Position numbers and translations under genes: made by a program
The notes under the pieces: generated by a model
Databases searched by the model: none
Told to the model about the DNA's origin: nothing
The model's input: only the letters and a program-made list of their open reading frames with translations
Assembly (NCBI RefSeq): GCF_014648695.1
Contig: NZ_BMRP01000027.1
Coordinates: 47,521 to 87,210 of the forward strand
DNA from: Streptomyces albospinus
Lineage (GTDB): Bacteria > Actinomycetota > Actinomycetes > Streptomycetales > Streptomycetaceae
Length of the DNA: 39,690 nucleotides
Reading direction: 5' to 3'
In this document: piece after piece, positions 1 through 8,564 of the stretch
Layout: the number at the start of each line of letters is the position of its first letter
Position numbering within the stretch: the first letter of the stretch is position 1

Positions 1-3000
1 TCGTATCTGCGGTTTCCGCATCTCCACGGTGACCTGCTGTGCTTCGCCGCCGAGGACGATCTGTGGCTGGCGCCGATCGCGGCGGAGGGCGCGGAGCCGG
101 GCCGGGCCTGGCGGCTGACGGTCGACCGGACCCGGCTCGGCCCGCCCCGCTTCTCCCCCGACGGGCGGCAGATCGCCTTCACCACCTGGCGCAGCCTCGA
201 CCCGGAGATCCACCTCGCGCCGGTGGCGGGCGGCCCGGCCCGGCGGCTGACGTACTGGGGCAGCACGGACGCCCGGGTCTGCGGCTGGACGCCGCCCGAC
301 CACGAGGGCCATGCCCAGGTCCTGGCGGTCTCCTCGCACGGGCAGCCGTTCTCGTACTACTCCTGGGCGTACAGCGTGCCCACCGACGGCAGCCCCGGCG
401 GGCAGCTGCCCTGGGGGCCGGTCGCCGACATCGCGGTGGCGGACGTCGGCGGGGAGCGCCGCACGCTGCTGCTCAGCGGCAAACCGCCGCACGAGCCGGC
501 TTCCTGGAAGCGCTACCGGGGCGGCGCGATGGGCCGGATGTGGCTGCACGGCACCCGGCTGATGCCGGATCTGTACGGGCACCTGGACTCGGTGATGTTC
601 GTCGGCGGCCGGATCGCGTTCCTCTCCGACCACGAGGGCGTCGGGAACGTCTACTCCTGCCTGCCGGACAGCACCGATCTGCGCCGGCACACCGACCACG
701 CCGACTTCTACGCCCGGCACGCCGCGACCGACGGCTCCCGCATCGTCTACCAGTGCGCCGGTGACATCTGGCTGATCGACGACCTCGGCCCGGACGCGGT
801 GCCGCGCAAGCTCGCGGTGCGGCTCGGCGGGCCGCGGGCCGGCCGCCGCCCGTACCAGGTGCCGGCCGCCTCCCATGTCACCTCGATCGCCGTGGACGCC
901 ACCGGCCGGGCCAGCGCCGTCGGCGTGCGCGGCAGCCTGTACTGGCTCACCCACCGCGACGGCCCGGCCCGGACGATCCACGACATCCCCGGCGTGCGGG
1001 TCCGGCTGCCCGAGATGCTGGGCGCCACCGGCCGGATCGCGTATGTGACGGACGCGGAGGGCGACGACGCCATCGAGATCACCAGTCTGCCGCGGGCCAG
1101 CGGGCCGGGCGCACCGCGCCGGCTGGCGGCCGGGCGGCTCGGCCGGGTCCACGAGCTGGTCTCGGCGCCGGACGGCGAGCGGCTGGCGGTGGCGACGCAC
1201 GACGGACGGCTGCTGCTGGTGGACGCGGCCGAACCGGAGGCGGCGGAGGCGGAAGAGCCGGCGGCGGACGAGGGGGCGGAGGCCGAAGAGCCGGCGGCGG
1301 AGGAGGCGGCGTCGGGCACCGGCGCGGATCCGGGGGCCGATCCGGTCACCGAGCTCACCCGCTCCCGCAACGGGCCGGTCCGCGACCTCGCGTTCTCCCC
1401 CGACTCCCGCTGGCTGACCTGGGCGCACCCCGGTATCGGCCGGTCGCTGCGGAAGATCAAGATGGCCCGGCTGTCCGACGGGCACATCGTGGAGGTCACC
1501 AACGGCCGCTTCGAGGACGAGCAGCCGGTGTTCACCCGGGACGGCCGCTATCTGGCGTTCCTCTCCTGGCGCGGCTTCGACCCGGTCTACGACGTGCACA
1601 CCGGCGACCTGTCCTTCCCGCTGGGCTGCCGCCCCTACCTCGTACCGCTGTCGTCGGCGACCCCGTCCCCGTTCGCGCTGTCCCCGGAGGGGCGGCCCGC
1701 GGCGGGCGGGCTGGACCCGGACGAGACCCCCCCGGCGGGGGGTGAGGGCCCGGTGCTGGTGGAGATGGAGGGGCTGGCCAACCGGGTCACGCCGTTCCCG
1801 GTCTCCGCGTCCAAGTACTCGTCCCTGGAGCCGGTCAGCGGCGGCGGGCTGGTCTGGCTGCGCTGGCCGATCTCCGGCGCGCTGGGCGAGACCTTCGCCA
1901 ACCCGGCCGACACCTCCGGCCGCCCCACCCTGGAGCACTTCGACCTGACCAAGGCGCGGCGCACCGAACTCACCAGCTCCCTGGACGGGTTCGCGCTCAG
2001 CGGCGACGGAACCCGGCTGGTCGTCAACGACGAGGGCGAGCTGCGCGCGGTGCCCGCGACCGAGCCTCCGGACAGCGACTCCACGGTCTACCTGGACCCG
2101 CGGCGCATCCTGCACGACGTCGATCCCGGGGCGGAGTGGCGGCAGGCGTTCGACGAGGCGGGCCGGATGGTCCGGGCCTACTTCTGGGATCCGAACCTGT
2201 CCGGTATCGACTGGGAGGACGTCCTGGCGCAGTACCGGCCGCTGCTCGAACGGGTCGCCACCCCGGAGGAGTTCGCCGATCTGCTGCGCGAGGTGCTGGG
2301 CGAGCTGGGCACCTCGCACGCCTATGTCACCGGCGCCCGGCGCAACGAGGGCCCGCCGCACTACCAGCGCGCGATGGGCCTGCTCGGCGCCAACTTCGTG
2401 CGCCGGGACGGGCAGTGGGTGGTCAAGCGGATCCTGCCCGGTGAGTCCTCGGACTCCAAGGCCCGGTCGCCGCTGGCCGGTACGGGCATCCGCGAGGGCA
2501 GCGCGCTCACCCATGTCGACGGCCGCCCGGTCGACCCGCTGACCGGCCCCTATCCGCTGCTGGCCGCGGCCGGCGGCACGACCGTGGAGCTGACCTTCAC
2601 CCCGCCCGACGGCACCGGCAACGGCCATGCCCGCCGGGTCGCCGTCGTCCCGCTGATCGACGAACGGCCGCTGCGCTACCAGGACTGGGTGGCCAAACGC
2701 CGGGCGGTCGTCCAGGAGTTGAGCGGCGGCAAGTGCGGCTATCTGCACATCCCCGACATGGGCGGCTCCGGCTGGGCGCAGTTCAACCGCGATCTGCGGA
2801 GGGAGGTCTCGATGCCCGCGCTGATCGTGGACGTGCGCGGCAACGCCGGCGGCAACATCTCCGAGCTGGTCATCGAGAAACTGACCCGCACCATCATGGG
2901 CTGGGACCTGACCCGCGACGCCGAGCCGGTGTCGTACACCGGCAACGCCCCGCGCGGCCCGGTCGTCGCGGTCGCCGACGAGATGACCTCGTCCGACGGC

Positions 3001-3363
3001 GACATGATCACCGCGGCCTTCAAGCTCCAGGGCATCGGCCCGGTGGTCGGGATGCGCACCTGGGGCGGGGTGGTCGGCATGACCGGGCGGCACCGGCTCG
3101 GCGACGGCACCACCATCACCGTCCCGATGAACGCGGCGTGGTTCCACCTCTACGGCTGGGGCGTGGAGAACCACGGCGTCGAGGTGGACATCGAGGCGCT
3201 GCGCTCCCCGCTGCACTGGGCCGAGGGCCGCCACCCGCAGCTCGGCGTGGCGGTCCGCACCGCCCTCGAACTGCTGGAGCGCCACCCCGCGGCGACCCCG
3301 CCGGACCTCTCGGACGTCCCCGACCGGCGGCGTCCCGCCCTGCCCCCGCGCACCGCCGGCTGA
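1..3363 (+). CDS. Tricorn-type protease homologue (S41-like serine peptidase), 5' end outside window
   Basis: This is a large cytosolic peptidase of the tricorn family, which trims oligopeptides made by upstream proteases. The reading frame is open from base 1, so the first few residues are missing; 1120 residues are visible. The order is an N-terminal beta-propeller with WD-like blades (residues 1-600), a helical/core domain, a PDZ-like segment (about 789-880) and the C-terminal catalytic core. The Ser-His pair falls at 772-773 (TSHAY), the nucleophile Ser998 is in SSDG, and Glu1056 sits 58 residues later, the same spacing as Ser965 to Glu1023 of Thermoplasma tricorn. A low-complexity Ala/Glu/Asp stretch at about residues 410-449 interrupts the propeller; archaeal tricorn is not known to me to have it. 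Downstream is a hairpin shared with the convergent neighbour. Function is assigned by family; the substrate is not visible. Confidence 0.93.
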   Translation, partial: SYLRFPHLHGDLLCFAAEDDLWLAPIAAEGAEPGRAWRLTVDRTRLGPPRFSPDGRQIAFTTWRSLDPEIHLAPVAGGPARRLTYWGSTDARVCGWTPPDHEGHAQVLAVSSHGQPFSYYSWAYSVPTDGSPGGQLPWGPVADIAVADVGGERRTLLLSGKPPHEPASWKRYRGGAMGRMWLHGTRLMPDLYGHLDSVMFVGGRIAFLSDHEGVGNVYSCLPDSTDLRRHTDHADFYARHAATDGSRIVYQCAGDIWLIDDLGPDAVPRKLAVRLGGPRAGRRPYQVPAASHVTSIAVDATGRASAVGVRGSLYWLTHRDGPARTIHDIPGVRVRLPEMLGATGRIAYVTDAEGDDAIEITSLPRASGPGAPRRLAAGRLGRVHELVSAPDGERLAVATHDGRLLLVDAAEPEAAEAEEPAADEGAEAEEPAAEEAASGTGADPGADPVTELTRSRNGPVRDLAFSPDSRWLTWAHPGIGRSLRKIKMARLSDGHIVEVTNGRFEDEQPVFTRDGRYLAFLSWRGFDPVYDVHTGDLSFPLGCRPYLVPLSSATPSPFALSPEGRPAAGGLDPDETPPAGGEGPVLVEMEGLANRVTPFPVSASKYSSLEPVSGGGLVWLRWPISGALGETFANPADTSGRPTLEHFDLTKARRTELTSSLDGFALSGDGTRLVVNDEGELRAVPATEPPDSDSTVYLDPRRILHDVDPGAEWRQAFDEAGRMVRAYFWDPNLSGIDWEDVLAQYRPLLERVATPEEFADLLREVLGELGTSHAYVTGARRNEGPPHYQRAMGLLGANFVRRDGQWVVKRILPGESSDSKARSPLAGTGIREGSALTHVDGRPVDPLTGPYPLLAAAGGTTVELTFTPPDGTGNGHARRVAVVPLIDERPLRYQDWVAKRRAVVQELSGGKCGYLHIPDMGGSGWAQFNRDLRREVSMPALIVDVRGNAGGNISELVIEKLTRTIMGWDLTRDAEPVSYTGNAPRGPVVAVADEMTSSDGDMITAAFKLQGIGPVVGMRTWGGVVGMTGRHRLGDGTTITVPMNAAWFHLYGWGVENHGVEVDIEALRSPLHWAEGRHPQLGVAVRTALELLERHPAATPPDLSDVPDRRRPALPPRTAG

Positions 3364-3452
3364 CCGGCAACCGACGGGGGGACAGGGCGCGTTGGCGACG
3401 CGGGACGGCGCTTCGACGGCGCGGGCAACGAGAGGCGACGCGGGCAACGAGA

Positions 3453-3484
3453 AGGGGCGCACCCGGATGACCGGATGCGCCCCT
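3453..3484. terminator. Bidirectional hairpin between tricorn homologue and small stress protein
   Basis: A 9-bp perfect inverted repeat (AGGGGCGCA / TGCGCCCCT) encloses a second CCGG-atga-CCGG stem. It lies between two convergent genes, so it probably ends both transcripts. There is no long T run on either strand, which is usual for Streptomyces terminators. Confidence 0.7.
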
Positions 3485-3556
3485 CCGCGAGGACGAACGA
3501 CCCTCGTTCAGGACGTACGGCGTCCGTGAACTCCGGACGCGTACGACATCAGCGCG

Positions 3557-3808
3557 TCAGCTCTGGAAGCGGTCCTCGACGTCGTCCAGCATCTGCTGGC
3601 CGCGCTCGCGGGACTGCTCGCGGCCCTGCCGGCCGCGCTCCTGGCCGCCCTGCCGGTCGCGCTCCTGGCCCGGCCGGCCGCGCTCCTGGCCCTGCTCGCG
3701 GGAGCGGTCGCGCTCCTGCTGGCCGCGCTCCTTTGCGGAGCCCGCGCGCCGCTGGGCCTCGTCCTTGAGCTGCTGCGCCTTGTCCTTGAACTGGTCTTCG
3801 ATGCCCAT
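3557..3808 (-). CDS. Small hydrophilic Arg/Gln/Glu-rich protein, CsbD-like N-terminus
   Basis: An 83-residue soluble protein. The ATG at 3808 was chosen over the upstream in-frame starts because AGGAG lies about 10 bases before it and the protein then begins GIEDQFKDKAQQLKDEA. That amphipathic Lys/Asp/Gln-rich stretch resembles the small CsbD-type general stress proteins. The middle (residues 25-72) is a low-complexity array of short ERGQQ / QERGR / DRQGG-like units, so the protein is probably disordered. No membrane segment, signal peptide or enzyme motif is visible. It converges on the tricorn homologue and stands alone as a transcription unit. CsbD relatives are induced by stress in other bacteria; any role here is inference. 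Confidence 0.75.
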   Translation of the reverse strand: MGIEDQFKDKAQQLKDEAQRRAGSAKERGQQERDRSREQGQERGRPGQERDRQGGQERGRQGREQSRERGQQMLDDVEDRFQS

Positions 3809-3944
3809 GCTGTTCACTCCTGTGGGGGTGTCGGGGATCGGGCTCGATAAGCGTGACACGAACGGACATCCGTCGCATTTCGATCACGATCGGGCACGTT
3901 CCGTGACCCCCGCCAGGTCGGGCAGCCGCCGCCCCGCCGCCCGG

Positions 3945-4826
3945 CTACCCGTTCGTCCGGGCCTTCTCGTCCGCCTCCCCTCCCGCGCCGACCAGCCCGA
4001 CCCGCAGCCCGTCGAGCCGGTCCCCGAACCGCCGCAGCTCGCGCTGCCCCACCGTCCCGATGGCCGCCGGCAGATAGCCGCGCACCGACTGCATCCCGCG
4101 CAGCCACCACTGCCCGTAGACATGCGCGGAACGACGCTCGATCCCGGTCACGATCCGGTCCACGGCCGGACCCAGCGGATAGGTCTTGTTGGACGGCCAG
4201 GGCAGCCGGGCGCGCATTTCGCGCATGACGTCGTCCCGGTCGGCGCCGCGCACCATGTCGGTGTCGGTCCAGCTGAGATAGCCCACCCCGACCCGTACGC
4301 CCTTGTAGCCGACCTCGGCGCGCAGGCAGTGCGCGAACGCCTCCACACCGGACTTGGACGCGCAGTACGCGCTCAGCATCGGCGCCGGGGTGATCGCGGC
4401 CAGCGAGGCGATCTGGAGGAAGTACCCGCGGGACTCCATCAGCACCGGCAGGAACGCCCGCCCGGTCACCGCGCTGCCGATCAGGTTGACCTCGACGACC
4501 CGCCGCCAGGCCACCGGGTCGGAGTCGACGAACGGACCGCCGGTCGCCACCCCGGCGTTGGCCACGACCACATCGACCTTCCCGAAGCGGGCCTTGACCT
4601 CGTCCGCGACCCGGGCCATCGCCTCGTGGTCGGTGACATCGGCGTACCAGTGGTGGGCCGGCCCGTGCAACGAGGCGGCGACCGCGCGCAGTTCGTCGGG
4701 CTCCAGCCCGACCAGCGCCAGCGTCGCCCCGCGCGCCGACAGCTTGCGCGCCAGCAGCGCCCCGACCCCGCGCGCCGCGCCGGTGACGACGACGACCTGC
4801 CCGTCCAGCTTCCCGCTCCCGTTCAC
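3945..4826 (-). CDS. Short-chain dehydrogenase/reductase (SDR), third gene of a catabolic-type operon
   Basis: A classical NAD(P)-dependent SDR of 293 residues, expected to interconvert an alcohol and a ketone or aldehyde. The nucleotide-binding TGAARGVG motif is at residues 15-22, the NAG motif at 90-92, the catalytic Ser141 in QIAS, and Tyr154 and Lys158 in YCASK. The C-terminal 50 residues (after the Rossmann fold) are rich in Arg, Leu and Gly and look like the membrane-associated tails of the SDRs found with mycobacterial MymA-type monooxygenases. Its ATG overlaps the stop codon of the upstream hydrolase by 4 bp (ATGA), implying translational coupling. The substrate cannot be read from sequence. 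Confidence 0.9.
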   Translation of the reverse strand: MNGSGKLDGQVVVVTGAARGVGALLARKLSARGATLALVGLEPDELRAVAASLHGPAHHWYADVTDHEAMARVADEVKARFGKVDVVVANAGVATGGPFVDSDPVAWRRVVEVNLIGSAVTGRAFLPVLMESRGYFLQIASLAAITPAPMLSAYCASKSGVEAFAHCLRAEVGYKGVRVGVGYLSWTDTDMVRGADRDDVMREMRARLPWPSNKTYPLGPAVDRIVTGIERRSAHVYGQWWLRGMQSVRGYLPAAIGTVGQRELRRFGDRLDGLRVGLVGAGGEADEKARTNG

Positions 4827-5881
4827 GCCGCGCTCTCCCTCTTCTGCCGCCCGTCCTGCTGCCCGTCCGGCTGCTTGTCCTGTTGCTTGTCCTGTTGCTC
4901 GTCCTGCTGCTTGTGTTGGTTCTGCCGCTGCTCGTCCTGCGGGGCAGGGGGGTTATCGGTCGTATCGGGGCCGGCGGCCAGGTGGTCGCGGACCAGCTCC
5001 CGCAGCCGGCCGGCGACCGCGTCCGGGTCCTCGATGGGCGTCATATGGCCCAGCCCCGGCAACTTGGTCAGCCCCGCGCACTCGGGCAGCACGGAGGCCA
5101 GCCGCCGGGCGTGCACGACCGGGGTGAGCCGGTCCGCGGTGCCCACGATGACGGCGGTCGGCACCGGCAACCGGCTGGCGCCGCGGGTGAGTTCGAGCCC
5201 GTGGAGCACCTTGCCCCAGCGGGCCCGTACGCCGGGCGGGCAGTCGTGCACGATGCGGGCACACGCCTCGATCTGCTCGGCGCTCGATCCCGCGCCCATC
5301 GTGGCGTACCGCAGGGCCCACTTGGCCACCGGTGAGACGGGCCCGAGCGGGGCGCGCGAGCCCAGCATCAGCCGGTGCGCCCGGCGGCGTCCGCCCGGCG
5401 TGGGCAGCGGGAACACCCGGGATTCGGCGGCCAGATCGGCGCTGCCGGTGCTGCACAGCAGGACGGCGGCGGCCCGCGCGCGCAGCTCCGGGCGCTCGGC
5501 GGCGGCCATGACCGTCATGCCGCCCATGGAGTGCCCGCCGACCACGGCCCGTTCGCCGTCCTGAAGCATCTGCTCCAGGACCGCGACCAGATCGTCGGCG
5601 AGCCGGCCGGTGCCGTACCCCTCGGGCGGGACGGCCGGGCTCCGCCCGTGCCCCCGCTGGTCGTAGACCACCACCTTGTGCTCGGCGGCGAGTTCCCGCA
5701 CCACCGGCGCCCAGAAGGCGGTCGAGCAGGTCCAGCCGTGCGCCAGCACCACGGCCGGGGCACCCTCGGGCCCGTGGATCTCGGCGTACAGCCGGGACCC
5801 GTCGGCCGAGGTGACGGTCCGCGTCGCGCGCGGCACCGGCGGGGCGTAGCGCCCCTGCGTCAGATGCGCCGGACGCTTCAT
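4823..5881 (-). CDS. Alpha/beta hydrolase (esterase-like) with Gln/Asp/Lys-rich C-terminal tail
   Basis: A 352-residue alpha/beta-hydrolase fold protein. Visible are the oxyanion HGW motif (residues 48-50), the nucleophile elbow GHSMGG with Ser118, the acid GTADRLTP and the late catalytic His in LGHMTP. Next to a Baeyer-Villiger monooxygenase the simplest role is hydrolysis of the ester or lactone that enzyme makes (inference). It starts with ATG in a 4-bp overlap with the monooxygenase stop. After the fold ends, about 40 residues form an unusual hydrophilic tail of QQD[KEG] units encoded by roughly 12-bp DNA repeats at about 4850-4945. This tail is not part of the fold and probably varies between strains. 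Confidence 0.9.
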   Translation of the reverse strand: MKRPAHLTQGRYAPPVPRATRTVTSADGSRLYAEIHGPEGAPAVVLAHGWTCSTAFWAPVVRELAAEHKVVVYDQRGHGRSPAVPPEGYGTGRLADDLVAVLEQMLQDGERAVVGGHSMGGMTVMAAAERPELRARAAAVLLCSTGSADLAAESRVFPLPTPGGRRRAHRLMLGSRAPLGPVSPVAKWALRYATMGAGSSAEQIEACARIVHDCPPGVRARWGKVLHGLELTRGASRLPVPTAVIVGTADRLTPVVHARRLASVLPECAGLTKLPGLGHMTPIEDPDAVAGRLRELVRDHLAAGPDTTDNPPAPQDEQRQNQHKQQDEQQDKQQDKQPDGQQDGRQKRESAA

Positions 5882-7404
5882 GCCGCGACCTCCTCGACGG
5901 TCCGGCGGCCGGTCTCCGCGGCCGTGCGTGGTGGCCGCAGCACCTCGTACTCGGCCAGATCCACCTGACGGGTCACCCGCCGGAACTCCCCGGTGGTCCC
6001 CGGCCACGCCGTGGTGTTCCGTCCGTTCGCGTCCAGGTACCAGCTGTCGCAGCCGCCGGTGTTCCACACCGTGCGCCGCATCCGCTGCTGGATGGTGCGG
6101 GTCCACTCCTCCACGGCGGACGGCCGGGCGTCCAGCGCGATCCCGCCGCCGAGCACGTCCAGCCGCCGCATGAAGTCGGCGAGGTAGTTCAGCTGGGCCT
6201 CGATCATCAGGATCATCGAGCTGTTCCCCAGCCCGGTGTTGGGCCCGATGATGGTCAGGAAGTTGGGGAATCCGGCGGCGCTGCTGCCGCGCAGCGCCGC
6301 CATCCCGTCCTTCCACTCCTCCGCGAGCGTGGTGCCGTTGGCCCCGGTCACCCGGTGCGCGATCGGCATGTCCGTGACGTGGAATCCGGTCCCGAAGATG
6401 ATCGCGTCGACCTCCGCCTCGCTGCCGTCCGCGGCGACCAGGGTGTTCCCCCGGATCTCCCGCAACCCGGAGGAGACGAGGTCCACGTTCGGCTGCGCCA
6501 GCGCCGGATACCAGCTGTTGGACAGCAGGATCCGCTTGCACCCGATGCGGTAGTCGGGCGTGAGCCGGGCCCGCATCGCCGGATCCTTGATCACCTTGCG
6601 CATATGGGACCTGGCGATGGCCTCGATCAGCCCCAGCTCGTCAGGCCGCTTGGTGAACGCGCTGACCTGCAACTCGCGGATCCCCCAGAGCAGTTGGCGG
6701 CGCAGCTCACGGGTCGCCGGCACCTTGGTGTGCAGCCAGCGCTCCACCGCGGTGATCCGCCGGTCCGCCCGCGGCATCACCCACGGCGGTGTCCGCTGAA
6801 ACACCGTCAACGTCCCGACGCGGGGCTGGATCTCCGGCACGATCTGGATGGCCGACGCCCCGGTCCCCACCATCGCGACCCGCTTCCCGCTCAGGTCGTA
6901 GTCGTGGTCCCAGCGCGCGGAGTGGAACACCTTCCCGGTGAAGTCCGCCATCCCCGGCACGTCCGGGATCTGCGGATCGGACAGCGGCCCCGTGGCCGAC
7001 ACCACCACATCGGCGGTGTACGCCCCGCGCGCCGTGTCGATCTCCCACCACAGCCGCTCCGTGTCCCAACGGAGCGCGCGTACCTCGGCGTTGAAGCGGA
7101 TGTGCGGACGCAGCCCGAAGGTGTCCGTCACCCGCTCCAGGTACGCCCGGATGTGCCGCTGGCCGCTGAAGTTGCGCGGCCAATCAGGGTTGGGCGCGAA
7201 CGAGAACGAATACAGATGCGAGGGCACATCGCACGCGCACCCCGGATAGCTGTTGTCCCGCCAGGTGCCGCCCACCGCGTCCGCCCGCTCCAGGACCACG
7301 AAATCGGTGATCCCCTGGCGCCGCAGCCGCACGGCCGCCCCCAGGCCGCCGAACCCCGATCCGATCACCGCCACCCGCACATGCCGCTGCCCGCCGTCGG
7401 CCAT
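5878..7404 (-). CDS. Flavin-containing Baeyer-Villiger monooxygenase
   Basis: A 508-residue FAD/NADPH monooxygenase that inserts one oxygen next to a ketone to give an ester or lactone. The FAD-binding GSGFGG is at residues 15-20, a second Rossmann motif VGTGAS binds NADPH, and the Baeyer-Villiger fingerprint FxGxxxHxxxW is present as FTGKVFHSARW near residues 153-163. The C-terminal block with DSWYLDANGRNT is typical of this group. The ATG has a good GGGAGG ribosome site. It is the first gene of a three-gene operon with esterase and SDR, the chemical order alcohol to ketone to ester to acid plus alcohol. The set resembles the mycobacterial mymA-lipR-sadH genes. It is divergent from a MerR regulator that may control it. 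Confidence 0.94.
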   Translation of the reverse strand: MADGGQRHVRVAVIGSGFGGLGAAVRLRRQGITDFVVLERADAVGGTWRDNSYPGCACDVPSHLYSFSFAPNPDWPRNFSGQRHIRAYLERVTDTFGLRPHIRFNAEVRALRWDTERLWWEIDTARGAYTADVVVSATGPLSDPQIPDVPGMADFTGKVFHSARWDHDYDLSGKRVAMVGTGASAIQIVPEIQPRVGTLTVFQRTPPWVMPRADRRITAVERWLHTKVPATRELRRQLLWGIRELQVSAFTKRPDELGLIEAIARSHMRKVIKDPAMRARLTPDYRIGCKRILLSNSWYPALAQPNVDLVSSGLREIRGNTLVAADGSEAEVDAIIFGTGFHVTDMPIAHRVTGANGTTLAEEWKDGMAALRGSSAAGFPNFLTIIGPNTGLGNSSMILMIEAQLNYLADFMRRLDVLGGGIALDARPSAVEEWTRTIQQRMRRTVWNTGGCDSWYLDANGRNTTAWPGTTGEFRRVTRQVDLAEYEVLRPPRTAAETGRRTVEEVAA

Positions 7405-7448
7405 GCCGCCACCTCCCGAGTACGCCGCTCACCACCGCCACCAACCGT

Positions 7449-7510
7449 GCCAGCAATCACTGGCGCGATAGGCACAGTGGGAGCGTAGGGCAGCTCCGTA
7501 CCGATCGGTA
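7449..7510. promoter_or_regulatory. Candidate operators in the divergent BVMO operon / MerR promoter region
   Basis: Two inverted repeats lie in the 180-bp divergent gap: GCCAG-6 nt-CTGGC at 7449-7464 and a perfect 12-bp palindrome TACCGATCGGTA at 7499-7510. Either could be the binding site of the divergently encoded MerR protein. No clear -35 is visible for the operon, so which site overlaps the promoter is undecided. Confidence 0.4.
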
Positions 7511-7572
7511 GGGGTAGGGCGCCAGAAGTTACCGCCGGTCACAACCCGCCCCCGCCCTCCATGCCACCGACA

Positions 7573-7578
7573 TAGGCT
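7573..7578 (+). promoter_or_regulatory. -10 box TAGGCT for leaderless transcription of the MerR gene
   Basis: TAGGCT ends 6 bases before the GTG start, putting the transcript start at or next to the start codon. There is no ribosome binding site, consistent with a leaderless mRNA. Confidence 0.6.
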
Positions 7579-7584
7579 GGCCCC

Positions 7585-8394
7585 GTGGCAGACCAGGCGG
7601 CGGCGAACGAATCCGAGCACCCCCACCCGGACGCGGCGCACCCGGCGCCCCGGCCGGCGCCCGAGGGGCGCGAGTTCCGCATGGCCGAGCTGGCCGAGGA
7701 AGCCGGCATCACCGTCCGCACGCTGCGCTTCTACCGCGAACGCAAGCTCCTCCCGCCGCCCCGCCGCGACGGCCGGATCGCCTGGTACAACGAGCACCAC
7801 CTCGCCCGCCTGCGCACCATCGGCGCCCTCCTGGAGCGCGGCCACACCCTCGGCGGCATCGCCGAACTCCTCACCGCCTTCGAGACCGGCCGCGACGTCG
7901 GCGAACTCCTCGGCCTGGCCGACCCGTTGCTGCCCGCGTGGTCCGAGGAGACCCCGGTCCGCCTCACCCCGGAAGAGCTGGCCGACCACTTCAGCCAGGA
8001 CATCACCCCGGAGAACCTGACCGCGTCCCTGTCCATCGGCTACCTGGCCGTGGACGGCGACGAGTTCGTCCACATCAGCCGGCGCCTGCTGGACGCCTCC
8101 ACCGACCTGGTCGCGCAGGGCATCCCGCTCGCCGCCGTCCTGGAGGCCGGCCGCCAGGTGCGCGCGCACGCCGACGCCCTCGCCGACCTCTTCGCCACCC
8201 TCATCCGCACCCACGTCCTGGCCGCCCCCCAGGACGTCGACCAGGTCGCCGCGACGATCGAGAGCCTGCGCCCCCTCACCAAGGGCGTCGTGGAGGCCGA
8301 ACTGTCCATGGCCATGGACCGCCGCATCCGCACCGAGGTGGAGAACTGGCTGGCCGAGCAGGCCCGCAGGAACGACGAGGACCGGGAGCCCTGA
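7585..8394 (+). CDS. MerR-family transcriptional regulator
   Basis: A 269-residue DNA-binding protein. After a 30-residue Pro/Ala/His-rich N-terminal extension, a MerR winged helix-turn-helix runs from about residue 33 (MAELAEEAGITVRTLRFYRE) to 100, followed by a helical C-terminal effector region without cysteine clusters, so it is not a metal sensor. The C-terminal region is of the type found in other actinobacterial MerR regulators and its ligand is unknown. Starting with GTG and lacking a ribosome site, it is probably translated from a leaderless message. It is divergent from the monooxygenase operon, which it may regulate in response to the substrate or product (inference). Confidence 0.88.
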   Translation: MADQAAANESEHPHPDAAHPAPRPAPEGREFRMAELAEEAGITVRTLRFYRERKLLPPPRRDGRIAWYNEHHLARLRTIGALLERGHTLGGIAELLTAFETGRDVGELLGLADPLLPAWSEETPVRLTPEELADHFSQDITPENLTASLSIGYLAVDGDEFVHISRRLLDASTDLVAQGIPLAAVLEAGRQVRAHADALADLFATLIRTHVLAAPQDVDQVAATIESLRPLTKGVVEAELSMAMDRRIRTEVENWLAEQARRNDEDREP

Positions 8395-8436
8395 AGCCCC
8401 CGGTCGCCCGTGGCCCTCCCCGTCCGCCCCTACACC

Positions 8437-8482
8437 CGTACACCACCGTCACCGGCGCATGCTCGCTCCGCCGCCGGCCGTA
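8437..8482 (-). pseudogene. Relic resembling the 3' end of xthA
   Basis: About 43 bases here match the 3' coding end of the intact xthA near 9530-9575 at roughly 36 of 43 positions. In the minus-strand frame they read YGRRRSEHAPVTVVYG against the intact YDQRWSDHAPVTVTFD. The match stops on both sides. It contains the conserved active-site SDH motif (here SEH) of exonuclease III proteins but no other part of the gene, so it is a fragment left by duplication or by loss of a second nuclease gene. The rest of 8395-8564 shows no gene. Confidence 0.55.
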
Positions 8483-8564
8483 CGCCCCGCCGACCCCGGC
8501 GTGGCCGTGTGCCGGTCGATGCGCCACCGCATCGAACCGGACGCACACACGACCACGGTCCTCC

